DNA of 64,000 nucleotides from Streptomyces sp. NBC_01689 (lineage in GTDB: Bacteria > Actinomycetota > Actinomycetes > Streptomycetales > Streptomycetaceae), in the NCBI RefSeq assembly GCF_036250675.1, contig NZ_CP109592.1, positions 2,728,001 through 2,792,000 on the forward strand, given 5' to 3'. The stretch's first letter is position 1; each line of letters begins with the position of its first letter. The notes below the pieces were generated by a model. It was not told where the DNA came from. It searched no databases and saw only the letters and a list, made by a program, of their open reading frames with translations. Position numbers and translations under genes: made by a program. Below are positions 32,956 to 43,573 of the stretch, piece after piece.

Positions 32956-34020
32956 GTGCACGGTGAGTACAAGATCCCCGGCGGCAAGCTCGTCGTGGTG
33001 GACCTGGACGTCGAGGACGGGCTGTTGCGTCACGCACGCGTGGCGGGCGATTTCTTCCTCGAGCCGGACGAGGCGCTGGACGCCGTGAACCGCGCGCTGG
33101 AGGGCGCGCCCGCCGACACGGACGCGGCGGGCCTCGCGGCCCGCGTCCGGGCGGGGCTGCCCGAGGGCACGGTCATGTACGGCCTGACCCCGGAAGGCGT
33201 CGCGACCGCGGTGCGCAGGGCGCTCGCCCACGCCACCGACTGGACGGACTACGACTGGCGGCTGATCCACGAGGGGCCGCAGTCCCCCGCGCTGCACATG
33301 GCCCTCGACGAGGTGCTGACCGCGGAGGTCGCCGCCGGCCGTCGCCCTCCGACCCTGCGCGTGTGGGAGTGGGGCGCGCCGTCCGTGATCATCGGGAGTT
33401 TCCAGTCGCTGCGCAACGAGGTCGACCCGGACGGGGCCGCGCGGCACGGCATCGAGGTGGTGCGCCGGATCTCCGGCGGCGGGGCGATGTTCGTGGAGCC
33501 GGGCAACACCATCACCTACTCCCTCTCGGTCCCGGAGGCGCTCGTCCAGGGCCTGTCGTTCCAGGACAGCTACGCCTATCTCGACGACTGGGTGCTCGGG
33601 GCGCTCGGTGACATGGGGATCAGGGCCTGGTACCAGCCTCTGAACGACATCGCGACGGACCAGGGGAAGATCGCGGGCGCTGCCCAGAAGCGGGTGGTCG
33701 GTCCGGGCGGCGGGCCCGGCGCCGTGCTTCACCACGTGACCATGTCGTACGACATCGACGCCGACAAGATGCTCGAAGTGCTGCGCATCGGCCGGGAGAA
33801 GCTCTCCGACAAGGGCATCGGGAGCGCGAAGAAGCGGGTGGATCCGCTGCGCCGGCAGACGGGGCTGGCACGCGAGGAGGTCATCGGGCGGATGATCGAG
33901 TCCTTCCGCGGCCGCTACGGCCTCACGGACGGCGCGGTGACACCCGCGGAACTGGCCCGTGCCGAGGAGCTCGCGCGCTCCAAGTTCGGGTCGCCGGAGT
34001 GGACGGCCCGGGTGCCGTAG
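32956..34020 (+). CDS. Lipoate-protein ligase-family protein with N-terminal accessory domain
   Basis: 354 residues. Residues 1-85 (KIPGGKLVVVDLDVEDG, then FFLEPDEALDAVNRAL) match the accessory domain that lies C-terminal in E. coli LplA. The catalytic domain follows from about 95: SPALHMALDEVL, VRRISGGGAMFVEPGNTIT (lipoyl-binding RRxSGGG) and QGKIAGAAQKR with the conserved Lys. It attaches lipoate or octanoate to dehydrogenase or GcvH domains in the cytoplasm. GTG 32956 has GGAGG 8 nt upstream. The domain order is permuted relative to E. coli. Monocistronic. Confidence 0.85.
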   Translation: MHGEYKIPGGKLVVVDLDVEDGLLRHARVAGDFFLEPDEALDAVNRALEGAPADTDAAGLAARVRAGLPEGTVMYGLTPEGVATAVRRALAHATDWTDYDWRLIHEGPQSPALHMALDEVLTAEVAAGRRPPTLRVWEWGAPSVIIGSFQSLRNEVDPDGAARHGIEVVRRISGGGAMFVEPGNTITYSLSVPEALVQGLSFQDSYAYLDDWVLGALGDMGIRAWYQPLNDIATDQGKIAGAAQKRVVGPGGGPGAVLHHVTMSYDIDADKMLEVLRIGREKLSDKGIGSAKKRVDPLRRQTGLAREEVIGRMIESFRGRYGLTDGAVTPAELARAEELARSKFGSPEWTARVP

Positions 34021-34120
34021 TCCGCGCGACCGGTTCCGGCGGAGGGGGAGTTGCCCCGACGAGGACGCGGGTGACTGCGGCGACGTCGCCCGCGCCGGAC
34101 CCGCCCGGGCCGGGCCTCGC

Positions 34121-34696
34121 TCAGGACGGTGACGTCCACGCCGTCGTGCCGAGCGTGTTCTCGGGCCCGATGTCGAGGGTCTCCGGCGGCCGTACGTTCA
34201 CCGCGGCGCGCCCCGGCTGCGGGACGACCTTCAGGTAGGTGCCGTTCTCGGCGGCCATCCGCCAGTACAGCGCCGCCCGCGCGCTCTCGCCGGGGTCCAG
34301 GGTGAGCGGGTGGGCCCCGGGGTCCTCCGGGGCCATGGGCACCTGGTCGGTGCCCTGGACGGTGCGCACTCCGGTGAGCGCGGCGCCCTTCTCGTCGAGG
34401 ACGCGGACGGAGGGGTGGCCGTTCAGTCGGTACGGGCGCCCGGAGCAGTTGGTGAGCGTGAGCGTCATCGCCCGCAGTCCCATGGCCGCGTCGACCCGGC
34501 CGGCGTCGACGCGCACACCGGACGGCGGACACTCGGCGGCCCTCGGGACCGCGACGGCGGGCGAGTGGACGGTCAGGGGCCGGTGGTCGGGCTCCGAGAA
34601 GAAGCCACAACCGGCGACGGCGAACACCAGCGCACCGGCGAGGAGGGCGCGGCGGATCGGCCTCGGGCACGGCGGGCTCGGGCGCGGCACGGTCAT
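34121..34696 (-). CDS. DUF4232 lipoprotein
   Basis: 191 residues. Lipoprotein signal with lipobox VAGC (Cys30) after a basic N-terminus (RPIRRALLAGALVFAVAG). The remainder is a beta-rich DUF4232 domain: MGLRAMTLTLTNCSGRPYRL, then GHPSVRVLDEKG and LDPGESARAALYWR. ATG 34696 overlaps the response-regulator stop as ATGA, so it is translated with the two-component system and may be its surface partner or sensor accessory. No catalytic role known. Confidence 0.82.
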   Translation of the reverse strand: MTVPRPSPPCPRPIRRALLAGALVFAVAGCGFFSEPDHRPLTVHSPAVAVPRAAECPPSGVRVDAGRVDAAMGLRAMTLTLTNCSGRPYRLNGHPSVRVLDEKGAALTGVRTVQGTDQVPMAPEDPGAHPLTLDPGESARAALYWRMAAENGTYLKVVPQPGRAAVNVRPPETLDIGPENTLGTTAWTSPS

Positions 34697-35385
34697 TCGC
34701 CGATCATCGCACGCCGCCGGGGAGCGCCCGCCCGGGCCGTCACCAGACCCGACTCGTAGGCGTACACGACGAGTTGGGCCCGGTCGCGGGCGCCCAGCTT
34801 GGTCATGGCACGGCTGATGTGCGTCTTGGCCGTGAACGGGCTCACGACCATGTGCGCGGCGATCTCCTCGTTGCTGAGGCCGCGCGCGGCGAGCGCGGTC
34901 ACCTCGCGTTCGCGGCGGGTGAGGCACTCCAGGCCCGGTGCGGTGGTCCGGTCCGGCGGCCGGGCGACGAACTCGCCGATCAGCGTGCGGGTCACGGACG
35001 GGGACAGCAGGGCCTCGCCGCGCGCGACGATCTCGATGGCCTGGAGGAGGTCGGCGGGCTCGGTGTCCTTGAGCAGGAAGCCGTCGGCCCCGGCCCGCAG
35101 CGCCTCGAAGACGTACTCGTCCAGGCCGTGGTTGGTGAGGATGAGGACGTGTACCGCGGACAGTCCCGGGTCGGCGGCGATCCGCCGGGTCGCCTCGATG
35201 CCCGACATCACCGGCATCTGCACGTCGACGAGGGCGACGTCCGGCCGCCGGGCCCGGACCAGCGCGAGCCCCTGCTCCCCGTCGGCGGCCTCGCCCACCA
35301 CCTCGATGCCGTCCTCGGCGTCCAGCAGGGCACGGAATCCGGCGCGCATCAGCGCCTGGTCGTCGACGAGCGCGACTCTGATCAC
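34693..35385 (-). CDS. NarL/FixJ-family response regulator
   Basis: 230 residues. Receiver 1-120 with D8-D9, phosphoacceptor D54 (ALVDVQMP) and the Lys of LLKDTEP. A LuxR-type helix-turn-helix covers about 160-220: LTRREREVTALAARGLSNEE, then SPFTAKTHISRAM. GTG 35385 has GGAGGAC upstream and overlaps the kinase stop as GTGA. Middle gene of a kinase-regulator-lipoprotein operon. Candidate binding site: the 7-4-7 dyad at 36554-36571. Confidence 0.93.
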   Translation of the reverse strand: MIRVALVDDQALMRAGFRALLDAEDGIEVVGEAADGEQGLALVRARRPDVALVDVQMPVMSGIEATRRIAADPGLSAVHVLILTNHGLDEYVFEALRAGADGFLLKDTEPADLLQAIEIVARGEALLSPSVTRTLIGEFVARPPDRTTAPGLECLTRREREVTALAARGLSNEEIAAHMVVSPFTAKTHISRAMTKLGARDRAQLVVYAYESGLVTARAGAPRRRAMIGE

Positions 35386-36494
35386 GATCCGTCCTCCGGT
35401 GTCCCCAGGGGCAGTCGGGCGTGCACGGAGAAGCCTCCCCCGACACGCGGGGCGGCACGCAGGGTGCCGCCGAGGGCCGTGACCCGCTCGCGCATCCCGG
35501 TGAGGCCGATGCCGGGCGTGGGCGGACGGGAGGGGTCGGCGCCGCCGTCGTCGTCCACCGAGATCGCCAGCCCGGCCGCCGAGTAGTCGAGCCGGACGGT
35601 CACCTCGGCGGGGCCCGCGTGGCGCGCGGCGTTGGTCAGCGCCTCCTGGACGATGCGGTAGGCGGCGCGGTCCACCGTCTCCGGCAGCGGTCGTGCGTCG
35701 CCGCCGACCGCCAGTTCGACGGCGAGGCCGGCGGCGCGGGCCCGCTCCACGAGCTGCGCGGGGGTGCCGGTCGGTTCGTCGGTGCGCAACACCTCCAGCG
35801 TGGACCGCAGTTCGCGCATCGCCTCGCCGCCCGCCTCCTGGATGGCGAGCAGCGCGGGGGGCACCTCCTCGCCGCGTTTGCGCGCGAGATGGACGGCGAC
35901 ACCGGCCTGGAGCTTGACGATGGAGATGCTGTGCGTGAGCGAGTCGTGCAACTCGCGGGCGATCCGCAGGCGTTCCTCGCCCGCCCGGCGCAAGGCGGCC
36001 TCCTCCCGGGTGCGTTCCGCCTCCAGCGCGCGCTGTTCGGTCTGGCGCAGGTAGGCCTGCCAGTTGCGGTCGGCGAGGCCCGTGACCAAGGCGCACAGGA
36101 ACCAGCCGGCCAGCAGGCCGGCGCGTTCGACGATCTCCTGCCGGGTGGGGCCCGTCGCGACGTACCCGGCCAGGAACACCGCGCTCGCGAGGGCCCCGGC
36201 ACCCCGGTGCCCGGCGCGCGCGGCGGTGTGGACGGCGCACAGGACGGGCAGGGCGGCGAGGGGGCCGGGGTGCGCGTGCACGACGTACGCCGTCGTGGCG
36301 GCCGTACTGACGACGAGCACCCCGCGTGGTGCGTGACGGTACCCCGCGAGGGCGAGGGAGGCGACGGCCGTCAGCGCGTAGTCGGCGGGTGCGGTGCCCT
36401 CGTCGAAGGCGGCGGCGGTCATGACGAGGGCGCCGACGACGATCGCGAGGGCCGTGTCGGCGAGCTGTCGGCGTGAGGCCGGGTCCAGCGTCAT
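35382..36494 (-). CDS. NarL-type sensor histidine kinase (HisKA_3)
   Basis: 370 residues. N-terminal membrane block (about 12-145, five or six helices) with no large external loop, then a coiled linker. The dimerisation/phosphotransfer motif is RIARELHDSLTHSISIV with H183; the ATP-binding part has EALTNAARHAG and GIGLTGMRERV. DesK-like layout. ATG 36494 lies 7 nt after TATCGT (minus strand 36507-36502), so the mRNA is probably leaderless. Divergent from the AhpD-like gene at 36708. Confidence 0.92.
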   Translation of the reverse strand: MTLDPASRRQLADTALAIVVGALVMTAAAFDEGTAPADYALTAVASLALAGYRHAPRGVLVVSTAATTAYVVHAHPGPLAALPVLCAVHTAARAGHRGAGALASAVFLAGYVATGPTRQEIVERAGLLAGWFLCALVTGLADRNWQAYLRQTEQRALEAERTREEAALRRAGEERLRIARELHDSLTHSISIVKLQAGVAVHLARKRGEEVPPALLAIQEAGGEAMRELRSTLEVLRTDEPTGTPAQLVERARAAGLAVELAVGGDARPLPETVDRAAYRIVQEALTNAARHAGPAEVTVRLDYSAAGLAISVDDDGGADPSRPPTPGIGLTGMRERVTALGGTLRAAPRVGGGFSVHARLPLGTPEDGS

Positions 36495-36553
36495 GTCCCG
36501 CACGATAGACGGCCGTTCGGCCGCTCGCGTCAGACCTGTGGAGGGGGTCCGGC

Positions 36554-36571
36554 CTACTCCCGGCGGAGTAG
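36554..36571. promoter_or_regulatory. 7-4-7 inverted repeat between kinase and AhpD-like genes
   Basis: CTACTCCCGGCGGAGTAG: arms CTACTCC and GGAGTAG around CGGC. It is 60 bp upstream of the leaderless kinase start and 137 bp before the divergent GTG at 36708. Dyads of this form are common upstream of NarL-type operons in streptomycetes; binding by the adjacent regulator is inferred. Confidence 0.55.
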
Positions 36572-36707
36572 TCCCGGGCGCGTGCGGGCCGGGTGGCGCA
36601 GCCGGGAGTGTCTTCGGCCGTACGACGCCCGCGCACCCCCCGGTGGACGAGGGTTGCGAGGGCGGTGGCCGTCGGGTCACCGCACGACCCACCAGGAGGC
36701 GCATCCC

Positions 36708-37733
36708 GTGTCCAGTCCCTTCCGGTACACCGTTCCGCCCGAGCCCGCGTCCGCCGCCGGTCCGGTCCGCTCCGTCTACGCCCAGCTCGCCCGGGACTTC
36801 GGGATCTCGCGGGCGGCCACCTTCGTCGTGCTGTCCTCGGCGCCCGGGATCATGGCGTCCGCCTGGGCGCTGATGCGTGAGTCGCTGATCGCGGGCGACG
36901 GGAGCCGGACCGGGAAGGAGCTCGCGGCGCTGGGCGTGTCCGAGGCCAACCGCTGTCCGTTCTGCGTGGACGCGCACCGGATGCTGCTGCACGCCACCGG
37001 CGACCACGCGCTCGCGGAGAGGGTGGCCCGGGGAGAAGCGCCGGCCGACGAGCGGCAGGCACGGGTGCTGGCCTGGGGCAGGGCGACCCGGGTCCCCGGA
37101 GCGCGGGAACTGGCCCCGTACCCCTTCCCCGCGGCGCACGCGCCGGCGTACATCGGCACCGCCCTCGCCTTCCACTTCATCAACCGTGTGGTGTCGGCGC
37201 TGCTGACCGAGCGGCTGCTGCCGGGCGGCGTCCAGCGGTTCCGGGCGGTGCGGAGTCTGGGCGGGCGGTCGCTGTCCAGGACCGTGCGCCGGCACCCGGT
37301 GCCGGGCGCCGGTCTGACCCTCCTCGACGATGCCGGTCTGGCGATCCTGGACCACGCCGGTCCGGGCCCGGACTGGGCGGGCGCGACCACGGTCGGTCCC
37401 GCCTACGCAGCGCTGCGCGCCGCCGCCGGGGAGGGCGGGGAGCTGCTCGACGCCGCCGACCGCCTCCTCGTACGGGAGACGCTGGGCGCCTGGGACGGCG
37501 CGCATCCGCCGCTCGGGTGGGCCGGGCTGCCCGGCCGTGACCGTCCCGGCGCCCGTCTGGCGCTGCTGGCCGCGCTCGCCCCGTACCGGATCACGGACGA
37601 GGACGTGGCGGCCTGGCGCACCCCCGAACGCACGGACGGCCCGCTGGTGCGGCTCGTGGCGTACGGAGCCTTCGCGGCCGTCGACCGGATCGAGACCGCG
37701 CTGCCCGTGCGCGCGGCGAGGGAGGCCTCATGA
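36708..37733 (+). CDS. Carboxymuconolactone decarboxylase / AhpD-like protein
   Basis: 341 residues, longer than simple AhpD (about 175). GVSEANRCPFCVDAHRMLLH has the AhpD-type E-x-CxxC-x3-H pattern with C83, C86 and H90, which supports a thiol-based peroxidase or reductase role. The C-terminal 170 residues are not recognised but look like a second helical domain (AAAGEGGELLDAADRLLVRE). GTG 36708 has AGGAGG 8 nt upstream. It overlaps the next gene by ATGA, so it is coupled to a methyltransferase. Function beyond redox is unknown. Confidence 0.75.
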   Translation: MSSPFRYTVPPEPASAAGPVRSVYAQLARDFGISRAATFVVLSSAPGIMASAWALMRESLIAGDGSRTGKELAALGVSEANRCPFCVDAHRMLLHATGDHALAERVARGEAPADERQARVLAWGRATRVPGARELAPYPFPAAHAPAYIGTALAFHFINRVVSALLTERLLPGGVQRFRAVRSLGGRSLSRTVRRHPVPGAGLTLLDDAGLAILDHAGPGPDWAGATTVGPAYAALRAAAGEGGELLDAADRLLVRETLGAWDGAHPPLGWAGLPGRDRPGARLALLAALAPYRITDEDVAAWRTPERTDGPLVRLVAYGAFAAVDRIETALPVRAAREAS

Positions 37734-38563
37734 CGCGGATCGCCGACTCCGTGCAGGCGCGGGTGTGGAACGGGCCGCTCGGCACCCACTGGGCCACCCA
37801 TCACCTCCGCTACGGCGCGCTCGTGTCGGGTCTCGACGACGCGCTCTTCGAGGGGGCCGCGATCGCCGCGGGCGACCGGGTCCTGGACGTCGGCTGCGGG
37901 GCCGGCGCGACGACGAGGACCGCGGGCCGGCTGGCCGCGCACGGGCACGCGGTAGGCGTCGACCTCTCGGCGCCCCTGCTCGAACGGGCCCGGGCGCTCA
38001 CCGCGGCCGAGGGTGTCGCCAACGTGGCCTACGAACTCGGCGACGCCCAGACCCACCGCTTCCCGCCCGCCGGTTACGACGTGGTGATCAGCCGGGGCGG
38101 GGTGATGTTCTTCGCGGACCATCAGGCCGCGTTCCGGAATCTGGCCCGGGCGTTGCGGCCGGGCGGGCGCCTCGCGTTCGTCTGCCCGCAGCCGGCCGGT
38201 CCGCACCAGGAGGAGTCGCGTGCCCTGAGCCTCTTCGCGAAACTCCTCGACGCTCCGGACGCCCACACCGTCGCGGCGCAGACCGCGATGGCCTCGCTGT
38301 CCGACCCGGCACGGCTCCGTGCGGTGCTGGCGGGCTGGGACGAGGTGCGTGTCACACCGGTCGGCGCGGAGGCGGTGTGGGGGCGGGACGCGGCGGACGC
38401 GGTCGGTTTCGTCCTCTCGCGTACGCCCGGACAGGTGGTCGACGCGGCCGCCCGCCGAGCCCTGGAGGATGCTCTGCGCCCTTATGAGACGGATCGGGGG
38501 GTGTGCCTGCGGGCGGCGGTGTGGCTGGTGACGGCGAAGTGGAGTCCAGCCGTCCGGCGATGA
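37730..38563 (+). CDS. Class I SAM-dependent methyltransferase
   Basis: 277 residues. Motif I VLDVGCGAGATTR, acidic post-I VGVDLSAPLLERA, motif II-like GYDVVISRGGVMFFAD and motif III LRPGGRLAFVCPQ are all clear (UbiE/COQ5-type). The N-terminal NGPLGTHWATHHLRYGALV and the C-terminal helices are typical of streptomycete small-molecule methyltransferases. Coupled to the AhpD-like gene by ATGA overlap; the substrate is unknown. Confidence 0.87.
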   Translation: MTRIADSVQARVWNGPLGTHWATHHLRYGALVSGLDDALFEGAAIAAGDRVLDVGCGAGATTRTAGRLAAHGHAVGVDLSAPLLERARALTAAEGVANVAYELGDAQTHRFPPAGYDVVISRGGVMFFADHQAAFRNLARALRPGGRLAFVCPQPAGPHQEESRALSLFAKLLDAPDAHTVAAQTAMASLSDPARLRAVLAGWDEVRVTPVGAEAVWGRDAADAVGFVLSRTPGQVVDAAARRALEDALRPYETDRGVCLRAAVWLVTAKWSPAVRR

Positions 38564-38684
38564 ACCACAGTCACCGCACAGGCACGGAGCGAGTTCGCCC
38601 TTCCGCCCCACAGGGAGTCATGTGACACTGGCGTCCCGTCCGCAGTGCGGACTCCTCCGCACCGTCCCCCACGAGAAGTGCGCC

Positions 38685-39368
38685 GTGCGTTCTCTTCCTC
38701 TGCCGCTCGCCCTCACCGCGCGTCTGCTGCCGGTCGCCGTGCTCGCCTGCACGGGCTGGGTCATGTCGTCCGGTTCCTCTTCGCCACCCGCGTCCTCGGC
38801 CGGATCCGGGACCGGGACCGGGCCCAAGTCGGGCCAGGAGAGCGGGAGTCCGTCCCAGCCCTCGACGACGGCGGCCGTGAAGACCTACACGGCCGCGCCC
38901 GCGCCGTGCACCAGCCTCGCGACCAAGTCGATCAGCTCGCTGGTCCCGGGCGCCAAGACGGCCGGCCAGGAGATCGCGTCCACCGACAGGTCGGTGCGCC
39001 GCACCTGTTCCTGGAACGCGCTCAAGGGGTTCGACTACCGCTGGCTCGACGTGTCCTACGAGATCATGGCCTCGGACGCGGCGGCGCAGAAGTCCTACCA
39101 GGACCGGGTGACGAAGAAGAGCGGCGGCGGCCCCGTGCCCGGCCTCGGCGACGGGGGCTACTCCGTCGTGAACCTCACCACCGAGGACAAGCAGCAGACC
39201 CGCGAGGGGGTGGTGATCGCCCGCGTGTCCAACGCGCTGGTGGCCGTCACGTACAACGGAAGCGACTTCGAGACGAAGAAGGCGCCGAGCACCGACGAGA
39301 TCAACAAGGGGGCCATCAAGGCCGCCAAGGAAGTGGTGGCCACGCTGGAGAACGGCCGGAAGGTCTGA
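38685..39368 (+). CDS. DUF3558-like lipoprotein
   Basis: 227 residues from GTG 38685 (GAGAAG just upstream). A lipoprotein signal with lipobox LAC (Cys22; LLPVAVLACTGW) is followed by a Ser/Gly/Thr-rich spacer (about 27-65). The folded part (CTSLATKSISSLVPGAK, then RRTCSWNAL and GLGDGGYSVV) has the paired Cys and layout of DUF3558 proteins. An alternative GTG at 38622 would add 21 residues ahead of the signal peptide and is less likely. Surface exposed; function unknown. Confidence 0.75.
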   Translation: MRSLPLPLALTARLLPVAVLACTGWVMSSGSSSPPASSAGSGTGTGPKSGQESGSPSQPSTTAAVKTYTAAPAPCTSLATKSISSLVPGAKTAGQEIASTDRSVRRTCSWNALKGFDYRWLDVSYEIMASDAAAQKSYQDRVTKKSGGGPVPGLGDGGYSVVNLTTEDKQQTREGVVIARVSNALVAVTYNGSDFETKKAPSTDEINKGAIKAAKEVVATLENGRKV

Positions 39369-39393
39369 CCGTTCTCCCTCGCGCGGCCGTGGG

Positions 39394-40920
<1,527 letters not shown>

Positions 40921-41131
40921 GGGCAGGCCCATCAGGTGAGGAGTGACGGAAAGGCCGTGCGGGTGGCTCCATGGGGGGTGCGCGGGGAGAGCGCCCTGTC
41001 CCCTTCCCGGGACGGTCGGACGGTGGGCCCGCGGGAAGGGGAGAACGGGGTGAGGGGTGGCGGTGGGGCCTGCGATCCGGGACGGGGCCGTGTGGCCCCG
41101 ACGGACCCCGCCCCAGGGGTCGTTCAGCCGG

Positions 41132-42154
41132 TCATCGGCCGTTGACGGCCGGGATGACCGTCGACCCGTAGGCGTCGATGGTCGCCTCCTGCGCGTCGTG
41201 CATGTCGTACAGCGCGAACTGGTCGACGCCCAGCTCGCGCAGCGCGTTCAGCTTCTCGACGTGCTGCTCGGCGGTGCCGATCAGGCAGAACCGGTCGACG
41301 ATCTCGTCGGGCACGAACGTGGTGTCGGGATTGCCGCTGCGTCCGTGGTGGGAGTAGTCGTACCCCTCACGGGCCTTGATGTAGTCGGTGAGTTCGGCGG
41401 GCACGGCGGCGGAGTGCTCGCCGTACTTGGAGACCAGGTCGGCCACGTGGTTGCCGACCATGCCGCCGAACCAGCGGCACTGCTCGCGGGCGTGGGCGAC
41501 CGCCTCCGGGGAGTCGTCCCGCGTGACGTAGGCAGGCGCGGCCACACAGATCGTCACCTCGGACGGGTCCCGGCCCGCCTCGGCCGCCGCGGTCTTCACC
41601 GCCTTGACCATGTACTCGGTCAGATAGAGGTCGGCGAGCTGGAGGATGAAGCCGTCGGCCTCCTCACCGGTCATCTTCAGCGCCTTGGGGCCGTACGCGG
41701 CCATCCACACCGGGAGTTCGGCTCCCGGCCGCACCCAGGGGAACTTGACGACGGTACCGCCGAGGTCGGCCTCCTCGCCGCGGCCGAGCGCCCGGATGAC
41801 CTTCATCGCGCCGCTGATCCGGGCGAGCGTGTTCGGTTTGCGTCCGGCGACACGCATCGCCGAGTCGCCCCGTCCGATGCCGCACACGGTGCGGTTGCCG
41901 TACATGTCGTTGAGCGTCGCGAAGGTGGACGCGGTGACCTCCCACGTGCGCGTGCCCGGGTTGGTGACCATCGGTCCGACCGTCAGCCGCTCGGTGTTCG
42001 CGAGGATCTGACTGTAGATCACGAAGGGTTCCTGCCACAGCACGGCGGAGTCGAAGGTCCAGCCGTACGTGAAGCCGTTGTCCTCGGCCCGCTTCATCAG
42101 CTCGATGACGCGGGAGGCCGGGGGGTCGGTCTGCAGGACGAGTCCGAAGTCCAT
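41132..42154 (-). CDS. LLM-class F420-dependent oxidoreductase (TIGR03842-like)
   Basis: 340 residues, a luciferase-like TIM barrel. MDFGLVLQTDPPASRVIELM, ERLTVGPMVTNPGTR and VCGIGRGDSAMRVAGRKPN are typical of F420-using LLM enzymes and of the TIGR03842 group usually found beside hydantoinases; LPVWMAAYGPKALKMTG supplies another cofactor segment. It could reduce a pyrimidine or hydantoin ring, or act like the LLM enzyme RutA. ATG 42154, 19 bp after the hydantoinase stop, same operon. The reaction is not established. Confidence 0.85.
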   Translation of the reverse strand: MDFGLVLQTDPPASRVIELMKRAEDNGFTYGWTFDSAVLWQEPFVIYSQILANTERLTVGPMVTNPGTRTWEVTASTFATLNDMYGNRTVCGIGRGDSAMRVAGRKPNTLARISGAMKVIRALGRGEEADLGGTVVKFPWVRPGAELPVWMAAYGPKALKMTGEEADGFILQLADLYLTEYMVKAVKTAAAEAGRDPSEVTICVAAPAYVTRDDSPEAVAHAREQCRWFGGMVGNHVADLVSKYGEHSAAVPAELTDYIKAREGYDYSHHGRSGNPDTTFVPDEIVDRFCLIGTAEQHVEKLNALRELGVDQFALYDMHDAQEATIDAYGSTVIPAVNGR

Positions 42155-42172
42155 GGCGCCACTCCTAGGCGT

Positions 42173-43573
42173 TCAGAGGAGGTACTGACAGGTGGAGCGG
42201 GGCGTGTACACACCGTGCCCCGCGCGTCCGGTGAACTCCCGGTCGGTGATGACGGGTTCGCCGCGCGAGAGCACGGTCTCGACACGGCCGGTGACCCGCT
42301 TGCCCTCGTACGCCGAGTAGTCGACGTTCATGTGGTGCGTCTCGGCGGACATGACCTGCTCGGCGTGCGGGTCGTAGATGACGATGTCGGCGTCGGCGCC
42401 CGGCGCGATGGTGCCCTTCTTCGGGTACAGGCCGAACATCCGGGCCGGGGTGGCGCAGGCGATCTCGATCCAGCGGCGGCGCGAGATGTGCCCGTCGACG
42501 ACGGCCTGGTGCAGCAGGTCCATGCGGTTCTCGACGCCGGGCAGGCCGTTGGGGATCTTCGAGAAGTCGCCCCGGCCGAGCTCCTTCTGGCCCACGAAGC
42601 AGAAGGGGCAGTGGTCCGTCGACACCACCTGGAGGTCGTTGGTGCGCAGGCCCCGCCACAGGGCGGCCTGGTGCTCCTTGGGCCGAAGGGGGGTGCTGCA
42701 CACGTACTTCGAGCCCTCGAAGTCCGGCTCCGCGAGGTTGTCGGTCGACAGGAACAGGTACTGCGGGCAGGTCTCGCCGAAGACGTTCAGGCCCTCGTCG
42801 CGCGACCGTGCGATCTCGGCGACCGCCTCCTGCGCCGAGACGTGCACGACGTACAGCGGTGCCCCGGCGACCTGCGCGAGCTTGATGGCACGGTGGGTGG
42901 CCTCGGCCTCCAGGAGCGCCTTGCGGACCTCCCCGTGGAAGCGCGGGTCGGTCTCGCCCCGGGCCAGCGCCTGTTCGACGAGCACGTCGATCGCGATGCC
43001 GTTCTCGGCGTGCATCATGATCAGGCCGCCGTTCTCGGCGGAGCGCTGCATCGCGCGCAGGATCTGGCCGTCGTCGCTGTAGAAGACACCGGGGTAGGCC
43101 ATGAACTGCTTGAAGGAGGTGACCCCCTCCTCCACCAGCAGGTCCATCTCCTTCAGGGTGTCCTGGTTGACGTCCGAGACGATCATGTGGAAGGCGTAGT
43201 CGACGGCACACTGCCCGTCGGCCTTGGCGTTCCAGGCGTCGAGGCCCTCGCGCAGCGAGTGGCCGACGCTCTGCACCGCGAAGTCGACGATGGTGGTGGT
43301 GCCGCCCCAGGCCGCCGCCCGGGTGCCCGTCTCGAAGGTGTCGGAGGCGAAGGTGCCTCCGAACGGCAGCTCCATGTGGGTGTGGGCGTCGACGCCGCCC
43401 GGGATGACGTACTTCCCGGCCGCGTCGACGGTCCGGTCGGCCGTCCACGACTCGGCCGTCGGGGTGCCCGTCGCGGCGAGCGCGACGACCCGGCCGTCCT
43501 CGATCAGGACGTCGGCGTGCATCTCGTCGGACGCGGTGATGACGAGACCACCACGGATGACGGTACGGCTCAT
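42173..43573 (-). CDS. D-hydantoinase / dihydropyrimidinase
   Basis: 466 residues. The binuclear metal site is complete: H64 and H66 (DAHTHMEL), carbamylated K155 (SFKQFMAY), H188 (MMHAENG), H244 (YVVHVS) and D320 (STDHCPF). It hydrolyses 5,6-dihydrouracil/dihydrothymine or 5-substituted hydantoins to N-carbamoyl-amino acids. ATG 43573. It lies between a nitrilase-fold amidohydrolase (next step) and the LLM oxidoreductase, which fits reductive pyrimidine or hydantoin breakdown. Confidence 0.93.
   Translation of the reverse strand: MSRTVIRGGLVITASDEMHADVLIEDGRVVALAATGTPTAESWTADRTVDAAGKYVIPGGVDAHTHMELPFGGTFASDTFETGTRAAAWGGTTTIVDFAVQSVGHSLREGLDAWNAKADGQCAVDYAFHMIVSDVNQDTLKEMDLLVEEGVTSFKQFMAYPGVFYSDDGQILRAMQRSAENGGLIMMHAENGIAIDVLVEQALARGETDPRFHGEVRKALLEAEATHRAIKLAQVAGAPLYVVHVSAQEAVAEIARSRDEGLNVFGETCPQYLFLSTDNLAEPDFEGSKYVCSTPLRPKEHQAALWRGLRTNDLQVVSTDHCPFCFVGQKELGRGDFSKIPNGLPGVENRMDLLHQAVVDGHISRRRWIEIACATPARMFGLYPKKGTIAPGADADIVIYDPHAEQVMSAETHHMNVDYSAYEGKRVTGRVETVLSRGEPVITDREFTGRAGHGVYTPRSTCQYLL

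Noticed and set aside
38622..38684. Longer N-terminus for the DUF3558-like lipoprotein (GTG 38622)
   Set aside because: It would place 21 non-hydrophobic residues before the lipoprotein signal; GTG 38685 gives a normal signal peptide.
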